DNA from: Streptomyces litmocidini
GTDB taxonomy: Bacteria; Actinomycetota; Actinomycetes; Streptomycetales; Streptomycetaceae
Assembly (NCBI RefSeq): GCF_014649755.1
Contig: NZ_BMTQ01000022.1
Coordinates: 1-64,000, forward strand
Reading direction: 5' to 3'
Length of the DNA: 64,000 nt
The notes under the pieces were generated by a model that did no database searches, was not told the origin of the DNA, and worked only from the letters and a program-made list of their open reading frames with translations. Both the position numbers and the translations under genes were made by a program. The first letter of the stretch is position 1. Every line of letters begins with the position of its first letter. Positions 26,768 to 34,303 of the stretch are shown here, one piece after another.

Positions 26768-27448
26768 CTACGGCTCGAACTTGTACCCCAGGCCCCGCAC
26801 CGTCACCAGGTACCGCGGCGCGCCCGGGTCCGGCTCGATCTTGGCGCGGAGGCGCTTGACGTGGACGTCGAGGGTCTTGGTGTCGCCGACGTAGTCCGCG
26901 CCCCACACCCGGTCGATGAGCTGCATGCGGGTCAGCACGCGGCCCGCGTTGCGCAGCAGCATCTCCAGGAGGTCGAACTCCTTCAGCGGCAGGTCGACCT
27001 TGCCGCCGGAGACCGTCACCACGTGGCGGTCGACGTCCATGCGGACCGGGCCGGCCTCCAGGGCCGCCGGGGCGACCTCCTCCGGCTCCCCGCGGCGGCG
27101 CAGCACCGCGCGGATGCGGGCGACCAGCTCGCGCGAGGAGAAGGGCTTGGTCACGTAGTCGTCGGCCCCTATCTCCAGGCCGACGACCTTGTCGATCTCG
27201 CTGTCCTTGGCGGTCACCATGATCACCGGGACGTTCGAGCGGCCGCGCAGCTGGCGGCACACCTCGGTGCCGGGCAGGCCCGGAAGCATCAGGTCGAGGA
27301 GGACGAGGTCGGCTCCGTTGCGCTCGAACTCGTCGAGGCCGTCGGGCCCGGTGGCCGCGACGGCGACCTCGAAGCCTTCCTTGCGGAGCATGTACGACAG
27401 GGCGTCGCTGAAGGATTCCTCATCCTCGACGACGAGCACTCGGGTCAC
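26768..27448 (-). CDS. phoP: phosphate response regulator PhoP
   Basis: A 226-residue OmpR-type regulator of phosphate starvation and antibiotic control. The receiver domain has E8-D9-E10, phospho-acceptor Asp in LVLLDLMLPG (about D52) and Lys in YVTKPFSSREL (about K101). The winged helix covers about 125-226 (PLKEFDLLEMLL, DTKTLDVHVKRLRAKIEP). The GTG start overlaps the phoR stop (GTGA, 27445-27448), and GGAGG is well spaced upstream. Position next to phoR and phoU makes the identification firm. Confidence 0.95.
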   Translation of the reverse strand: MTRVLVVEDEESFSDALSYMLRKEGFEVAVAATGPDGLDEFERNGADLVLLDLMLPGLPGTEVCRQLRGRSNVPVIMVTAKDSEIDKVVGLEIGADDYVTKPFSSRELVARIRAVLRRRGEPEEVAPAALEAGPVRMDVDRHVVTVSGGKVDLPLKEFDLLEMLLRNAGRVLTRMQLIDRVWGADYVGDTKTLDVHVKRLRAKIEPDPGAPRYLVTVRGLGYKFEP

Positions 27449-28674
27449 GGAAGGACCTCCGGGGCGGGAAGCGGTTCGGTCATGAGATCGGGGGTGGCGG
27501 AAGAGTCGGGCCGGCGGTCCCGTACGGCGCCCGCCTCGGGCAGCCGCAAGGTGAAGGTGGAGCCCTGGCCCTCGGTGCTCCAGACGGTGACCTCCCCGCC
27601 GTGGGAGGCGGCCACGTGCTTGACGATGGCCAGGCCGAGTCCCGTACCGCCGGTGGCACGGGAGCGCGCCGGGTCGACGCGGTAGAAGCGCTCGAAGACG
27701 CGCTCCTTGTCCTTGTCGGGGATGCCGATGCCCTGGTCGGTGACGGCTATCTCGATCACGTCGCCGGCGGGCGCGGCGACGCGGCGGGCGGCGATGCCCA
27801 CCCTCGTACGGGCCGGTGAGTAGTTGACGGCGTTCTCGACGAGGTTGCCGAGGGCCGCGGCGAGCTGGCCCCGGCTGCCCCACACGTGCAGGCCGGCGGC
27901 GCCGCCGGAGACCATGGTGATCTGCTTGGTGGAGGCCGGCTGCCGGGAGCGGTCGATCGCCTCGGCGACGAGCTCGTCCACGGAGACCGGCTCGGAGTCG
28001 TCCAGCGGGTCGTCGTTCTGCACGCGGGAGAGGTCGATGATCTCCTGCACGAGGTTGGTGAGGCGGGTCGCCTCGATCTGCATCCGGCCGGCGAAGCGGG
28101 TGACCGCCTCGGGGTCGTCCGAGGCGTCCATGACCGCTTCGGAGAGCAGGGAGAGCGCGCCGACGGGAGTCTTGAGCTCATGGCTCACGTTGGCGACGAA
28201 GTCGCGTCGCACCGCTTCGATGCGGCGGGCCTCGGTGAGGTCCTCGACCAGGAGCAGCACGAGCCGCGAGCCCAGCGGGGCGACCCGGGCGGAGACGGCG
28301 AGGGCCTCGCCGCGTCCGCTGCCGCGCCGGGCCAGGTCCAGCTCCACCTGCCGTATCTCCCCGTCGCGGCGGGTGTCGCGGGCCATGTTGAGCATGGGCT
28401 CGACCGCCAGCTTGCCGCCTCGGACCAGGCCGAGCGCGTACGCCGCCGAGCTGGCCTTCACCACGGAGTCGCTCTCGTCGAGGACGACCGCGGAGGAGCG
28501 CAGCACGGACAGCACGGTGTCGACGCCGGGCGGGAGCACGGCATCGGTGTGCAGGGAGGAGCGGGTGGGGCGCGCGTGGTCGCGCTCGCTCCAGCGGAAC
28601 GCCAGCATGGCGATCACGCCGGTGCACACGCCGGCGATCGCTGCCAATGCGGCGACCGCCGCGTTCACGTCCAT
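27445..28674 (-). CDS. phoR: phosphate sensor kinase PhoR
   Basis: A 409-residue membrane kinase. One N-terminal transmembrane helix (AAVAALAAIAGVCTGVIAMLAF, about 5-26), a PAS-like region (about 45-165), the HisKA phospho-acceptor in FVANVSHELKTPVGALSLL (about H182) and the HATPase_c motifs NLVENAVNYS, DQGIGIP and GGTGLGLAIVKH. It phosphorylates PhoP at low phosphate. TAACCT lies seven bases before the ATG, so the message may be leaderless. It is divergent from phoU with PHO boxes between them. Confidence 0.95.
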   Translation of the reverse strand: MDVNAAVAALAAIAGVCTGVIAMLAFRWSERDHARPTRSSLHTDAVLPPGVDTVLSVLRSSAVVLDESDSVVKASSAAYALGLVRGGKLAVEPMLNMARDTRRDGEIRQVELDLARRGSGRGEALAVSARVAPLGSRLVLLLVEDLTEARRIEAVRRDFVANVSHELKTPVGALSLLSEAVMDASDDPEAVTRFAGRMQIEATRLTNLVQEIIDLSRVQNDDPLDDSEPVSVDELVAEAIDRSRQPASTKQITMVSGGAAGLHVWGSRGQLAAALGNLVENAVNYSPARTRVGIAARRVAAPAGDVIEIAVTDQGIGIPDKDKERVFERFYRVDPARSRATGGTGLGLAIVKHVAASHGGEVTVWSTEGQGSTFTLRLPEAGAVRDRRPDSSATPDLMTEPLPAPEVLP

Positions 28675-28748
28675 GTCCCCAAGGTTATGCGGGCTCAGGG
28701 ACACTCTCCCAGCCGTCCGAGTGGCTGCTCGAACAGTCGTCGCCCAGA

Positions 28749-28845
28749 GTTCACCGAGGAGATGCGGCTGGTTCATTTGTCCCGGCGGGCGGAACGGCGC
28801 GCGTCGCCCAGAGTTCACCTGGGGGAAAGTGCCGGTTCACATCAG
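28749..28845. promoter_or_regulatory. PHO boxes in the phoR-phoU gap
   Basis: GTTCACC-type direct-repeat units occur in two clusters: GTTCACCGAGG at 28749 with GTTCATTTGTC at 28771, and GTTCACCTGGG at 28813 with GTTCACATCAG at 28835. In both the units are 22 bases apart, two turns of an 11-base repeat, as known for PhoP operators in Streptomyces. The 16 bases CGTCGCCCAGAGTTCA are themselves duplicated 64 bases apart. PhoP probably controls both phoRP and phoU from here. Confidence 0.8.
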
Positions 28846-28939
28846 GGGGTGGAACCGGACGCACAGGGGGCCGAACGTGGGAGCGTGGGGGTCCGAAGCC
28901 CCACCCGGACCCCGGAGCTTTGCGTAGAGAGGGACATCC

Positions 28940-29620
28940 ATGCGGGACGCGTACCACGAGGAACTGGACTCGATCGGCGAGGGCCTGGTCGAGATGGCCC
29001 GGCTCGTCGGGTCGGCGATCGGGCGCGCCACGACGGCGATGCTCGACGCGGACCTCAAGCTCGCGGAGAGCGTGATCGCGGCGGACCAGAAGGTCGACGA
29101 CCTCCAGCACGACCTGGAGGCGCGGGCGATAGCGCTGCTGGCCCGGCAGCAGCCGGTGGCGACGGATCTGCGGATCGTGGTGACCTCGCTGCGGATGAGC
29201 GCCGACCTGGAGCGCTCCGGCGACCTGGCGCAGCACGTGGCGAAGCTGGCGCGGCTGCGGTTCCCGGACACGGCGGTGCCGCGGGACCTGCACGCGACCA
29301 TCCTGGAGATGGGGCAGCTGGCGCAGCGCCTGATGGCGAAGGCGGCGGAGGTCATCATCACGAAGGACGTCGACCTGGCGCTCCAGCTGGAGCAGGACGA
29401 CGACGAGATGGACCTGCTGCACCGGACGCTCTTCCAGCACCTGATGGACGACCGCTGGAAGCACGGCATCGAGACGGCCGTGGACGTGACGCTGCTCGGC
29501 CGGTACTACGAGCGGTTCGCGGACCACGCGGTGTCGGTGGCGAAGCGCGTCGTGTACCTGGTGACGGGGGAGCACGCGGACGAGCTGCAGGCGGCGGACG
29601 CGCCGGTGGAGGGCGCGTAG
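28940..29620 (+). CDS. phoU: phosphate-system regulator PhoU
   Basis: A 226-residue helical protein with two PhoU three-helix bundles (about 10-105 and 115-210). It has the metal-binding/conserved segments DLRIVVTSLRMSADLERSGD (first repeat) and YERFADHAVSVAKRVVYL (second repeat). PhoU transmits phosphate transporter status to PhoR and restrains uptake. It is divergent from phoRP and preceded by the PHO boxes. Confidence 0.95.
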   Translation: MRDAYHEELDSIGEGLVEMARLVGSAIGRATTAMLDADLKLAESVIAADQKVDDLQHDLEARAIALLARQQPVATDLRIVVTSLRMSADLERSGDLAQHVAKLARLRFPDTAVPRDLHATILEMGQLAQRLMAKAAEVIITKDVDLALQLEQDDDEMDLLHRTLFQHLMDDRWKHGIETAVDVTLLGRYYERFADHAVSVAKRVVYLVTGEHADELQAADAPVEGA

Positions 29621-29712
29621 GCGCACGGGCGCCCGTGCGCCGTTGATGCGCCGGTCCGGGCGGGCATGCAATGGGGGGAGGCGAAGTCCGCCTCGAACAG
29701 GGAGGGACCCCC

Positions 29713-29865
29713 ATGGCCGATTCCCCCATGCCGACCGACTCCACGCCGGAGCCGCCGCGTGAGGCGGTGTTCCTGCCCGTGCTCGGCGCCTGCGGCTGCG
29801 GCTCGGGCTGCGGATGCGGCTGCCAGTCGGGCTCCCCGTGCCAGTGCGGGGGCTGCTCGGGCTGA
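29713..29865 (+). CDS. 50-residue cysteine-rich metallothionein-like peptide
   Basis: GGAGGG (29701-29706) precedes an ATG opening a 50-residue peptide. The first 25 residues are Pro/Thr/Glu-rich; the last 26 are almost only Gly, Cys, Ser and Gln, with eight Cys arranged mostly as C-x-C pairs (ACGCGSGCGCGC, then CQCGGC). Such spacing suits soft-metal (copper or zinc) binding. It lies 92 bases after phoU and could be cotranscribed. No family assignment is made. Confidence 0.65.
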   Translation: MADSPMPTDSTPEPPREAVFLPVLGACGCGSGCGCGCQSGSPCQCGGCSG

Positions 29866-29939
29866 CCGGTGGGCGGGGGTGGGGCGCGGCTTCCGCACCC
29901 CACCCCCGCCCCTGTGTCACAGGCCCCCACCGCCCCTGC

Positions 29940-30170
29940 CCATCGAGCACGCCGACGATCAGCCGCAGCCGGGCGTTCTCCCCGGAGGCGCGGGCCTCCG
30001 CGGTCGGTCCCGGTGAAGACCACCGCGTACGCGTCGGTGTCGTCGTGCGGCGCGAAGGCCTGCTCGAAGGCGTTCCGGGCCGGCGGCGTCCGGGGCGGCG
30101 GTGAGGGCGAGCGCGCCGCAGACGGCGGCGACGGAACGGCGGAGACGCGCGGGGTCCCGTTTCGACGGAG
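29940..30170 (-). pseudogene. possible frameshifted remnant of a small secreted protein
   Basis: Three gene-like stretches follow one another in different frames on the minus strand: a signal-peptide-like RRSVAAVCGALALTAAPDAA, then NAFEQAFAPHDDTDAYAVVF, then ASGENARLRLIVGVLDG. Two single-base frameshifts would join them into one secreted protein of about 75 residues with a truncated C-terminus. Nothing else is seen in the 29866-30274 gap. Codon bias alone can mimic such stretches, so this is tentative. Confidence 0.4.
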
Positions 30171-30274
30171 ACGACCGGGGGCGCTCCGTCCCGGCCCCTC
30201 TCCCCCACCCCACGAGCTGCGCACCGCGGCCGGAAGGTTTCGTCCTCACCCGTCCGGCGCAGGGACGGGCGGTC

Positions 30275-30970
30275 CTACGGGGTGAAGACCTCTTCGAGAC
30301 GGTGGACCGCCCCGTCGCCCCCGGTCTCGTACCGGAAGACCAGCCCCGAGTCGGGGTGGGCGTTCACCCAGTCGATCAGCTCCTGCACGCCGATCCGCCG
30401 GTTCTCGGTGCCGGCGACGATCGGGTTGGTGGCGGTGACGTACGCGGCCTGGTCGAGGGCCCAGCGGCTCTCCTCACCGGTGACGACGAACGGCCCTCCG
30501 TCGGAGTCCGCCGCACCGCACCCCCAAGCCCCGTGCTGCACCACGAGGTTCACCTTGCCCGTACTGCCGTCGAGCTCCTCGATCCGGTAGAGGGCGAACT
30601 CGTCGGGGTCGACGTCGTCGGGCCCGGGCGTCGAGTCGACACAGGCGGGTGCGGGCGCGGTGGTCTTGGGCTTCGGTGCGGGCGCGGGCTCGGAGGTCTT
30701 CGGGGCGGCCGGCTTCTTCACGGCCGGAGCGACGGTCGGGGCGGCGGTGGGAGCGGCGGTCGGCGTGCCGCCCCCGCCCGATCCGCCCGATCCGGCCGAT
30801 TCACCCGCCCCGCCCGATCCGGCCGATCCGGGAGCCGCGGTGCTCGCGGCCGGCGCGCTCGGCGCGGCACCACCGGCGGCGGCACCGCCCTGCTGGCACC
30901 CGGTGAGCACGGCGGCGAGCGCGCCGGCGGCGAGCGCGAGGACGACGGGTCTGAGACGGTCGGCGTTCAT
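30275..30970 (-). CDS. secreted lipoprotein
   Basis: A 231-residue lipoprotein. The signal peptide ends in the lipobox LTGC (Cys25). Residues 26-108 form a Gly/Ser/Ala/Pro linker suited to crossing the cell wall, followed by a globular domain (about 109-231) with two Cys (ACVDST and GAWGCGAAD). The domain is not recognised. It is the last host gene before the integrative element. Confidence 0.82.
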   Translation of the reverse strand: MNADRLRPVVLALAAGALAAVLTGCQQGGAAAGGAAPSAPAASTAAPGSAGSGGAGESAGSGGSGGGGTPTAAPTAAPTVAPAVKKPAAPKTSEPAPAPKPKTTAPAPACVDSTPGPDDVDPDEFALYRIEELDGSTGKVNLVVQHGAWGCGAADSDGGPFVVTGEESRWALDQAAYVTATNPIVAGTENRRIGVQELIDWVNAHPDSGLVFRYETGGDGAVHRLEEVFTP

Positions 30971-31270
30971 CGGGAAGCCCCTCTTTCACGGGCGGCCGTC
31001 CACACGGCCGCCCCCTGGCCGGAACGTAGCAACGCCCCGCTTCCGGGCACAGCTCCTCACCCCGCGATGTCACACACCTGGTACGCCCTCCGGACAGTCC
31101 CTGGAACAAGGGGCCCGCGCCCCACGGCTGGACGGCTCCCCCCCCCTCGCCCCTGCCTGCCCTGCGCCCCGACGACGCGTACCGCCCCGGCCGCATGACG
31201 GCGCGCCGCCCGTCGACCCGGGCGCCGCGCGGTCCCGTCGTCCTGACGGCCCGCAGGACGGCCCCGCCGC
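30971..31270. other. gap without a gene
   Basis: No supported gene is visible in these 300 bases. The end (from about 31243) resembles the right end of the neighbouring element, including ACGGCCC repeats, so part of it may be a relic of an earlier insertion. Confidence 0.5.
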
Positions 31271-31322
31271 ACGAAGAAGCCCCCTTCCCGCGGTCCTTGC
31301 CGCGGGAAGGGGGCTTCTTCGT
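31271..31322. terminator. strong hairpin, probably the displaced gpmA terminator
   Basis: A perfect 23-base-pair stem with a six-base loop lies seven bases beyond the left copy of the gpmA 3' end, in the position a gpmA terminator would occupy before insertion of the element. Confidence 0.8.
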
Positions 31323-31329
31323 GGGCAGG

Positions 31330-31353
31330 GTTACTTCTTGCCCTGGTTCTTGA
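31330..31353. repeat. left 24-bp direct repeat (attL core)
   Basis: The 24 bases from GTTACTTCTTG to GGTTCTTGA equal the last 23 bases of the gpmA coding region plus one. On the minus strand they still read IKNQGKK and stop. Identical to 39886-39909. Confidence 0.9.
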
Positions 31354-31444
31354 TCCGACCTGGGGTGGTATCGGGCTGTTGGCCCCTGACCTGCGGCTCA
31401 GCGGTCATGATCTGTCACGGTTGGCCGCCCTCGATCGCCCTTCC

Positions 31445-31463
31445 ACGGCCCAGACACGGCCCA
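31445..31463. repeat. possible integrase arm sites, left end
   Basis: ACGGCCCA occurs twice, 11 bases apart (31445 and 31456), inside the left end. Similar pairs with the same 11-base spacing lie near the right end (39803 and 39814). Confidence 0.45.
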
Positions 31464-31471
31464 GAGGCCGG

Positions 31472-31627
31472 CTACTTCCGCTTCTTCTTCGCCTTGCGCT
31501 TCTGAACCTCGTAGGAGGACCACTCGCCGCGGTGGCGGTCACACCTGGACGCTCCGATCATGGCAAGGCGCTGACACCGAGTCCCCTTCTGCGTGAGCGC
31601 TCCGCACTTGGACTGCGTTCGAGCCAC
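31472..31627 (-). CDS. small zinc-finger-like protein
   Basis: A 51-residue basic protein with a C-x8-C-x10-C-x2-H pattern (SKCGALTQKGTRCQ, then SRCDRH) and a Lys/Arg tail (KRKAKKKRK). It probably binds zinc and perhaps nucleic acid. I prefer the GTG at 31627, four bases after AGGGGG; an ATG at 31645 would add six residues but lacks a ribosome site. Its 3' end lies closest to attL. Confidence 0.6.
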   Translation of the reverse strand: MARTQSKCGALTQKGTRCQRLAMIGASRCDRHRGEWSSYEVQKRKAKKKRK

Positions 31628-31840
31628 TACTCCCCCTGGTGCCATCAGACGGACAGACCAGCAGAGTGTGTCGAGCGCTCCTGGCTCTGCGGAAGGCGCA
31701 TGCGGGCGCATGACACCTGTCCGCAGGGGCATTGGGGCGCGCAACAGGTGAGAACACCTCTTTAGGAGTTCGATCGGTCTGACGCCGTCAGGGTCGGGCT
31801 ACTGCTCGCAGACGCCGCGAGGAGCCGTGGGGGACTGCCG

Positions 31841-32089
31841 TCATCCACCGTCGTTGATGTCAGCCGTGGATGTCGGCTGCCGCCGATCCGCGAACGGCCG
31901 CCGATAGTCCGAGGCGTCCCCGACGGGGGGATAGTCCCTGCCGAACATCACGTAGACGGGGTTCTCGGCGTCTCCGGCTTCCAGCGCCAGGCAGATGTCC
32001 ACGTCGTGGTTGGCGAACCGGTGCAGGTACTGGACGAACAGCTCCAGCTCCTCATCGGACAGCCGCTCGTCGTGCCGCTCGTTGTGCAT
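31841..32089 (-). CDS. uncharacterised acidic small protein
   Basis: An 82-residue acidic protein (HNERHDERLSDEELELFVQY start) with a helical first half and a Pro/Arg-rich tail. The ATG at 32089 follows GGGGGTGG; an ATG at 32107 is also in frame. It is divergent from the next gene. No domain recognised. Confidence 0.6.
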   Translation of the reverse strand: MHNERHDERLSDEELELFVQYLHRFANHDVDICLALEAGDAENPVYVMFGRDYPPVGDASDYRRPFADRRQPTSTADINDGG

Positions 32090-32185
32090 GCCGCCCACCC
32101 CCATCAACCACTACCGGCCGGGACGGACGATACCCGGGCCGAAACAGACAGGCGGCTCCTGGGCGGCCACCGCTACCGTGCGGGC

Positions 32186-32473
32186 ATGGGGAGAAGGCGA
32201 AAAGACTGGCGGGACAGCCTCGGGACACCGAAGACATTCGTCCTGTACCGCACGCCCGACGTGTGGCGCTATGCCATGTACTTCTCCGGCGGCATCGTCG
32301 ACGGCTACCTCGCTGAGCCCAAGGCTGACAGCGAACTCGCCGAAGCTCAGACAGCCGCACACGACAAGGCCGAGGAACTGGCCGGCCGACCGCTCGCGAT
32401 CCGCTGGGAGGCAAGCGACAAACCAGGCTGGTGGATGGGAGCCATCACGACTGACGCAGGAGAGTCAGTCTAG
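32186..32473 (+). CDS. uncharacterised small protein
   Basis: A 95-residue protein, basic at the start (GRRRKDWRDS), with aromatic-rich strands (WRYAMYFSGG and PGWWMGA). TACCGT ends six bases before the ATG, a leaderless promoter. Its stop overlaps the stop of the convergent GntR gene in the palindrome CTAG (32470-32473). Typical of mobile-element accessory genes; function unknown. Confidence 0.65.
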   Translation: MGRRRKDWRDSLGTPKTFVLYRTPDVWRYAMYFSGGIVDGYLAEPKADSELAEAQTAAHDKAEELAGRPLAIRWEASDKPGWWMGAITTDAGESV

Positions 32474-33234
32474 GACTGGCTCCGACTGATGGGGATCTCG
32501 TAGACGATCTCGCACAGGGCGGCCGGTACGACGATGTCCGCCGTCTCCACAGGACGCCCTTGGTCGCTGTAGTACGTCCGCCGGATGTGCGTGACGAGCG
32601 CGGCCTTCTGGATCCCGAGAAGTGAAGCCTCCTCGGCAGTCGCTTGCCGAGGTTCCGGCTGCTCGACGGCATGGCTGACCGTGACGCCGATCTCGGCCAT
32701 CCGGTTCACAACACCGGCCCCGGCATGCGGCCCGCCCTCGGGAAGGACGACGAGGGTCCCGCCGGTGAGGTCGTACGGCTCCCAGCTCGTGGACAGCTGC
32801 ACGGGGCGTCCATCGGCGAGGAACTCGTACACCGTCCGGACGCACAGCTCACCCTCATCGATCCCGAGCCGTGCAGCGATCTCCACCGGCGCGGGCACCT
32901 TCGCATCGGTCCTGCTCTCCCAGCCGCCCTTCCTACCCACGGCCTTCATGTCGGCCCGGAACGGCGACCCGTCAGGCTGCTCGCGCGCCGCAGACCGAAC
33001 CATCCGCACCCGGCGCCGGGGCTCGGCCACGTAGGTCCCGGACCCGGCCCGCCCCTCCAACACGCCCTGGGAGATCAGCAACTCCTGGGCCCGACGGACG
33101 ACGTTCTCGCCCACCCCGCACTCCTGGCCGATCTGGGCCCGAGAGGGCAGCCGGTCTCCAGGAGTCCACTCGTGCTCCGCGATCCGCCGCCGCAGTTCCT
33201 CGGCGATGCGGAGATAGGGCGGCTGCTCAGGCAT
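32470..33234 (-). CDS. GntR-family regulator with UTRA domain
   Basis: A 254-residue HutC/KorSA-type repressor. The winged helix-turn-helix lies at about 5-72 (IAEELRRRIAEHEWTPGDRL to GSGTYV) and the UTRA ligand-binding domain at about 100-245 (AARLGIDEGELCVRTVYEF, ADIVVPA). In actinomycete integrative elements such genes repress transfer and replication. It probably controls itself and the divergent small genes through the CTAG palindromes at 33244-33274. Intact. Confidence 0.88.
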   Translation of the reverse strand: MPEQPPYLRIAEELRRRIAEHEWTPGDRLPSRAQIGQECGVGENVVRRAQELLISQGVLEGRAGSGTYVAEPRRRVRMVRSAAREQPDGSPFRADMKAVGRKGGWESRTDAKVPAPVEIAARLGIDEGELCVRTVYEFLADGRPVQLSTSWEPYDLTGGTLVVLPEGGPHAGAGVVNRMAEIGVTVSHAVEQPEPRQATAEEASLLGIQKAALVTHIRRTYYSDQGRPVETADIVVPAALCEIVYEIPISRSQS

Positions 33235-33243
33235 ATAGAAAAT

Positions 33244-33274
33244 CTAGTCCACTAGCTCTAATCTAGTTAACTAG
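33244..33274. promoter_or_regulatory. probable operator of the element GntR repressor
   Basis: Two palindromes, CTAGTCCACTAG (33244-33255, imperfect) and CTAGTTAACTAG (33263-33274, perfect), lie 19 bases apart in the A+T-rich gap between gntR and the divergent small gene. CTAG is rare in Streptomyces DNA, so the clustering is notable. Confidence 0.65.
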
Positions 33275-33312
33275 CTTCACTCAAAGTGATCGCCGGTGAC
33301 GGAGGCTGCCCT

Positions 33313-33591
33313 GTGCCTGCTCCAGAAGTAAGCGCGGAGGCCCTCGCCGCCCGGTTGTCAGCCGTCGGACTCACCACACGCGTGGAAGAGCACCCGCGGC
33401 ATACATCGATCGAAGCGGAGGTACCGGAGTCCCTCCCCGCCGAGACATGGCGGGAGGTCCTGGAAGTCGTGGCTGCGGCGGACCGATTCGGTCTCCTGGC
33501 CACCAGCCTGGGCGGCCGCACGCTCTGGGCCGCCGTGAACAAAGTGGTCCCCGCGACGGGCGTTGTCCGGGGACCTGGCCATCAGCGATAG
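33313..33591 (+). CDS. uncharacterised small protein
   Basis: A 92-residue protein. The GTG at 33313 follows GGAGGC (33301-33306). It has an alpha/beta pattern (LAARLSAVGLTTRVEEH, then TWREVLEVVAAADRFGLL), with no recognised family. First of a run of overlapping small genes (33313-34297) divergent from gntR and probably repressed by it. Confidence 0.6.
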   Translation: MPAPEVSAEALAARLSAVGLTTRVEEHPRHTSIEAEVPESLPAETWREVLEVVAAADRFGLLATSLGGRTLWAAVNKVVPATGVVRGPGHQR

Positions 33592-33603
33592 GAGCTGATC
33601 AGC

Positions 33604-33900
33604 GTGTTCAACCGTATCCGCCGCGCCATCAGGCGCACCAGAGAGCGGTACGCCCAAAGGGCCCGGCACCGCGAGACCTTAACGACCCGCCCGACGCTCG
33701 TCCTTCCCATGCCGTCCGACGAACTGACCCTGTTCCTGCTGCAGCTCGGAAACCGCACGGACCTCCTCCCCGGCGAGGAGACGACACTCGTCCGCCCGTA
33801 CGTCCTGGCCGTCGAGCAGCGCACCCGGCAGAGCTCGCCACCGGTCCCACAGCACCTCCTCGCCCGCACCTGCTTCGCGCCAGCGGAGGCCCACGGATGA
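33604..33900 (+). CDS. small basic protein of mobile elements
   Basis: A 98-residue protein with a strongly basic N-terminus (FNRIRRAIRRTRERYAQRA), possibly nucleic-acid or membrane binding, followed by TRPTLVLP and a neutral C-terminus. The GTG start has AGGAG nine bases upstream. Proteins with this RIRR-RTRERY start are, from memory, common in Streptomyces integrative elements next to GntR genes. Stop overlaps the next ATG. Confidence 0.62.
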   Translation: MFNRIRRAIRRTRERYAQRARHRETLTTRPTLVLPMPSDELTLFLLQLGNRTDLLPGEETTLVRPYVLAVEQRTRQSSPPVPQHLLARTCFAPAEAHG

Positions 33901-34076
33901 CCCGCGTCCCCACGGCGGTGACCACGCCCTACTGGTCCAGCGCGTGCCGGATCGGCACGCACCATGAGTGCGCGCACTCCTCCCCGAGGACGGCGCCGAT
34001 CGGCATCCCGGTCGTCTATGAGGCGTGCGGCTGCTCCTGCCACTCCGCGGACACGGCGCCGGAGGCGGCCTCGTGA
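33897..34076 (+). CDS. 59-residue cysteine-containing small protein
   Basis: A small protein with CRIGTHHEC and EACGCSCH clusters (five Cys, three His), suggesting a zinc knuckle. ATG overlaps the preceding stop (ATGA at 33897) and its own stop overlaps the next GTG, so it is translated as part of a coupled chain. Confidence 0.58.
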   Translation: MTRVPTAVTTPYWSSACRIGTHHECAHSSPRTAPIGIPVVYEACGCSCHSADTAPEAAS

Positions 34077-34297
34077 ACGGCTTTCCTTCGGGCGGCGTAC
34101 TCGCCTCCCCGGACGAGATCACCACGGCCACGGTGCAGCGCGGCGGCGTGATCCAAATTGGCGGCCAACCGTGCCGAGTAGCTGACCTCCGCCAACTGCC
34201 CGCCGGAGCCAAGCGCCTTCTCTTCGAGTCGGGCGAACTCCTGACGATGCACACCCGTACGCGCCTGATCACCTTACGGGTGCTCAGAAGGTGGTGA
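34073..34297 (+). CDS. uncharacterised small protein
   Basis: A 74-residue protein, beta-rich (TVQRGGVIQIGGQPCRVADL, then LLTMHTRTRL), starting at a GTG that overlaps the preceding stop (GTGA, 34073-34076). Seven bases separate it from the broken GntR gene. Confidence 0.55.
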   Translation: MNGFPSGGVLASPDEITTATVQRGGVIQIGGQPCRVADLRQLPAGAKRLLFESGELLTMHTRTRLITLRVLRRW

Positions 34298-34303
34298 TCG
34301 CCC

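Larger units (their letters stand above)
31243..31353. repeat. left copy of the 111-bp extended end repeat
   Basis: This block has the order GACGGCCC repeats, CACGAAGAAGCCCCC hairpin, then the gpmA 3' end, matching 39799-39909 in order and length with scattered differences. The last 24 bases (31330-31353) are identical. Confidence 0.75.
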
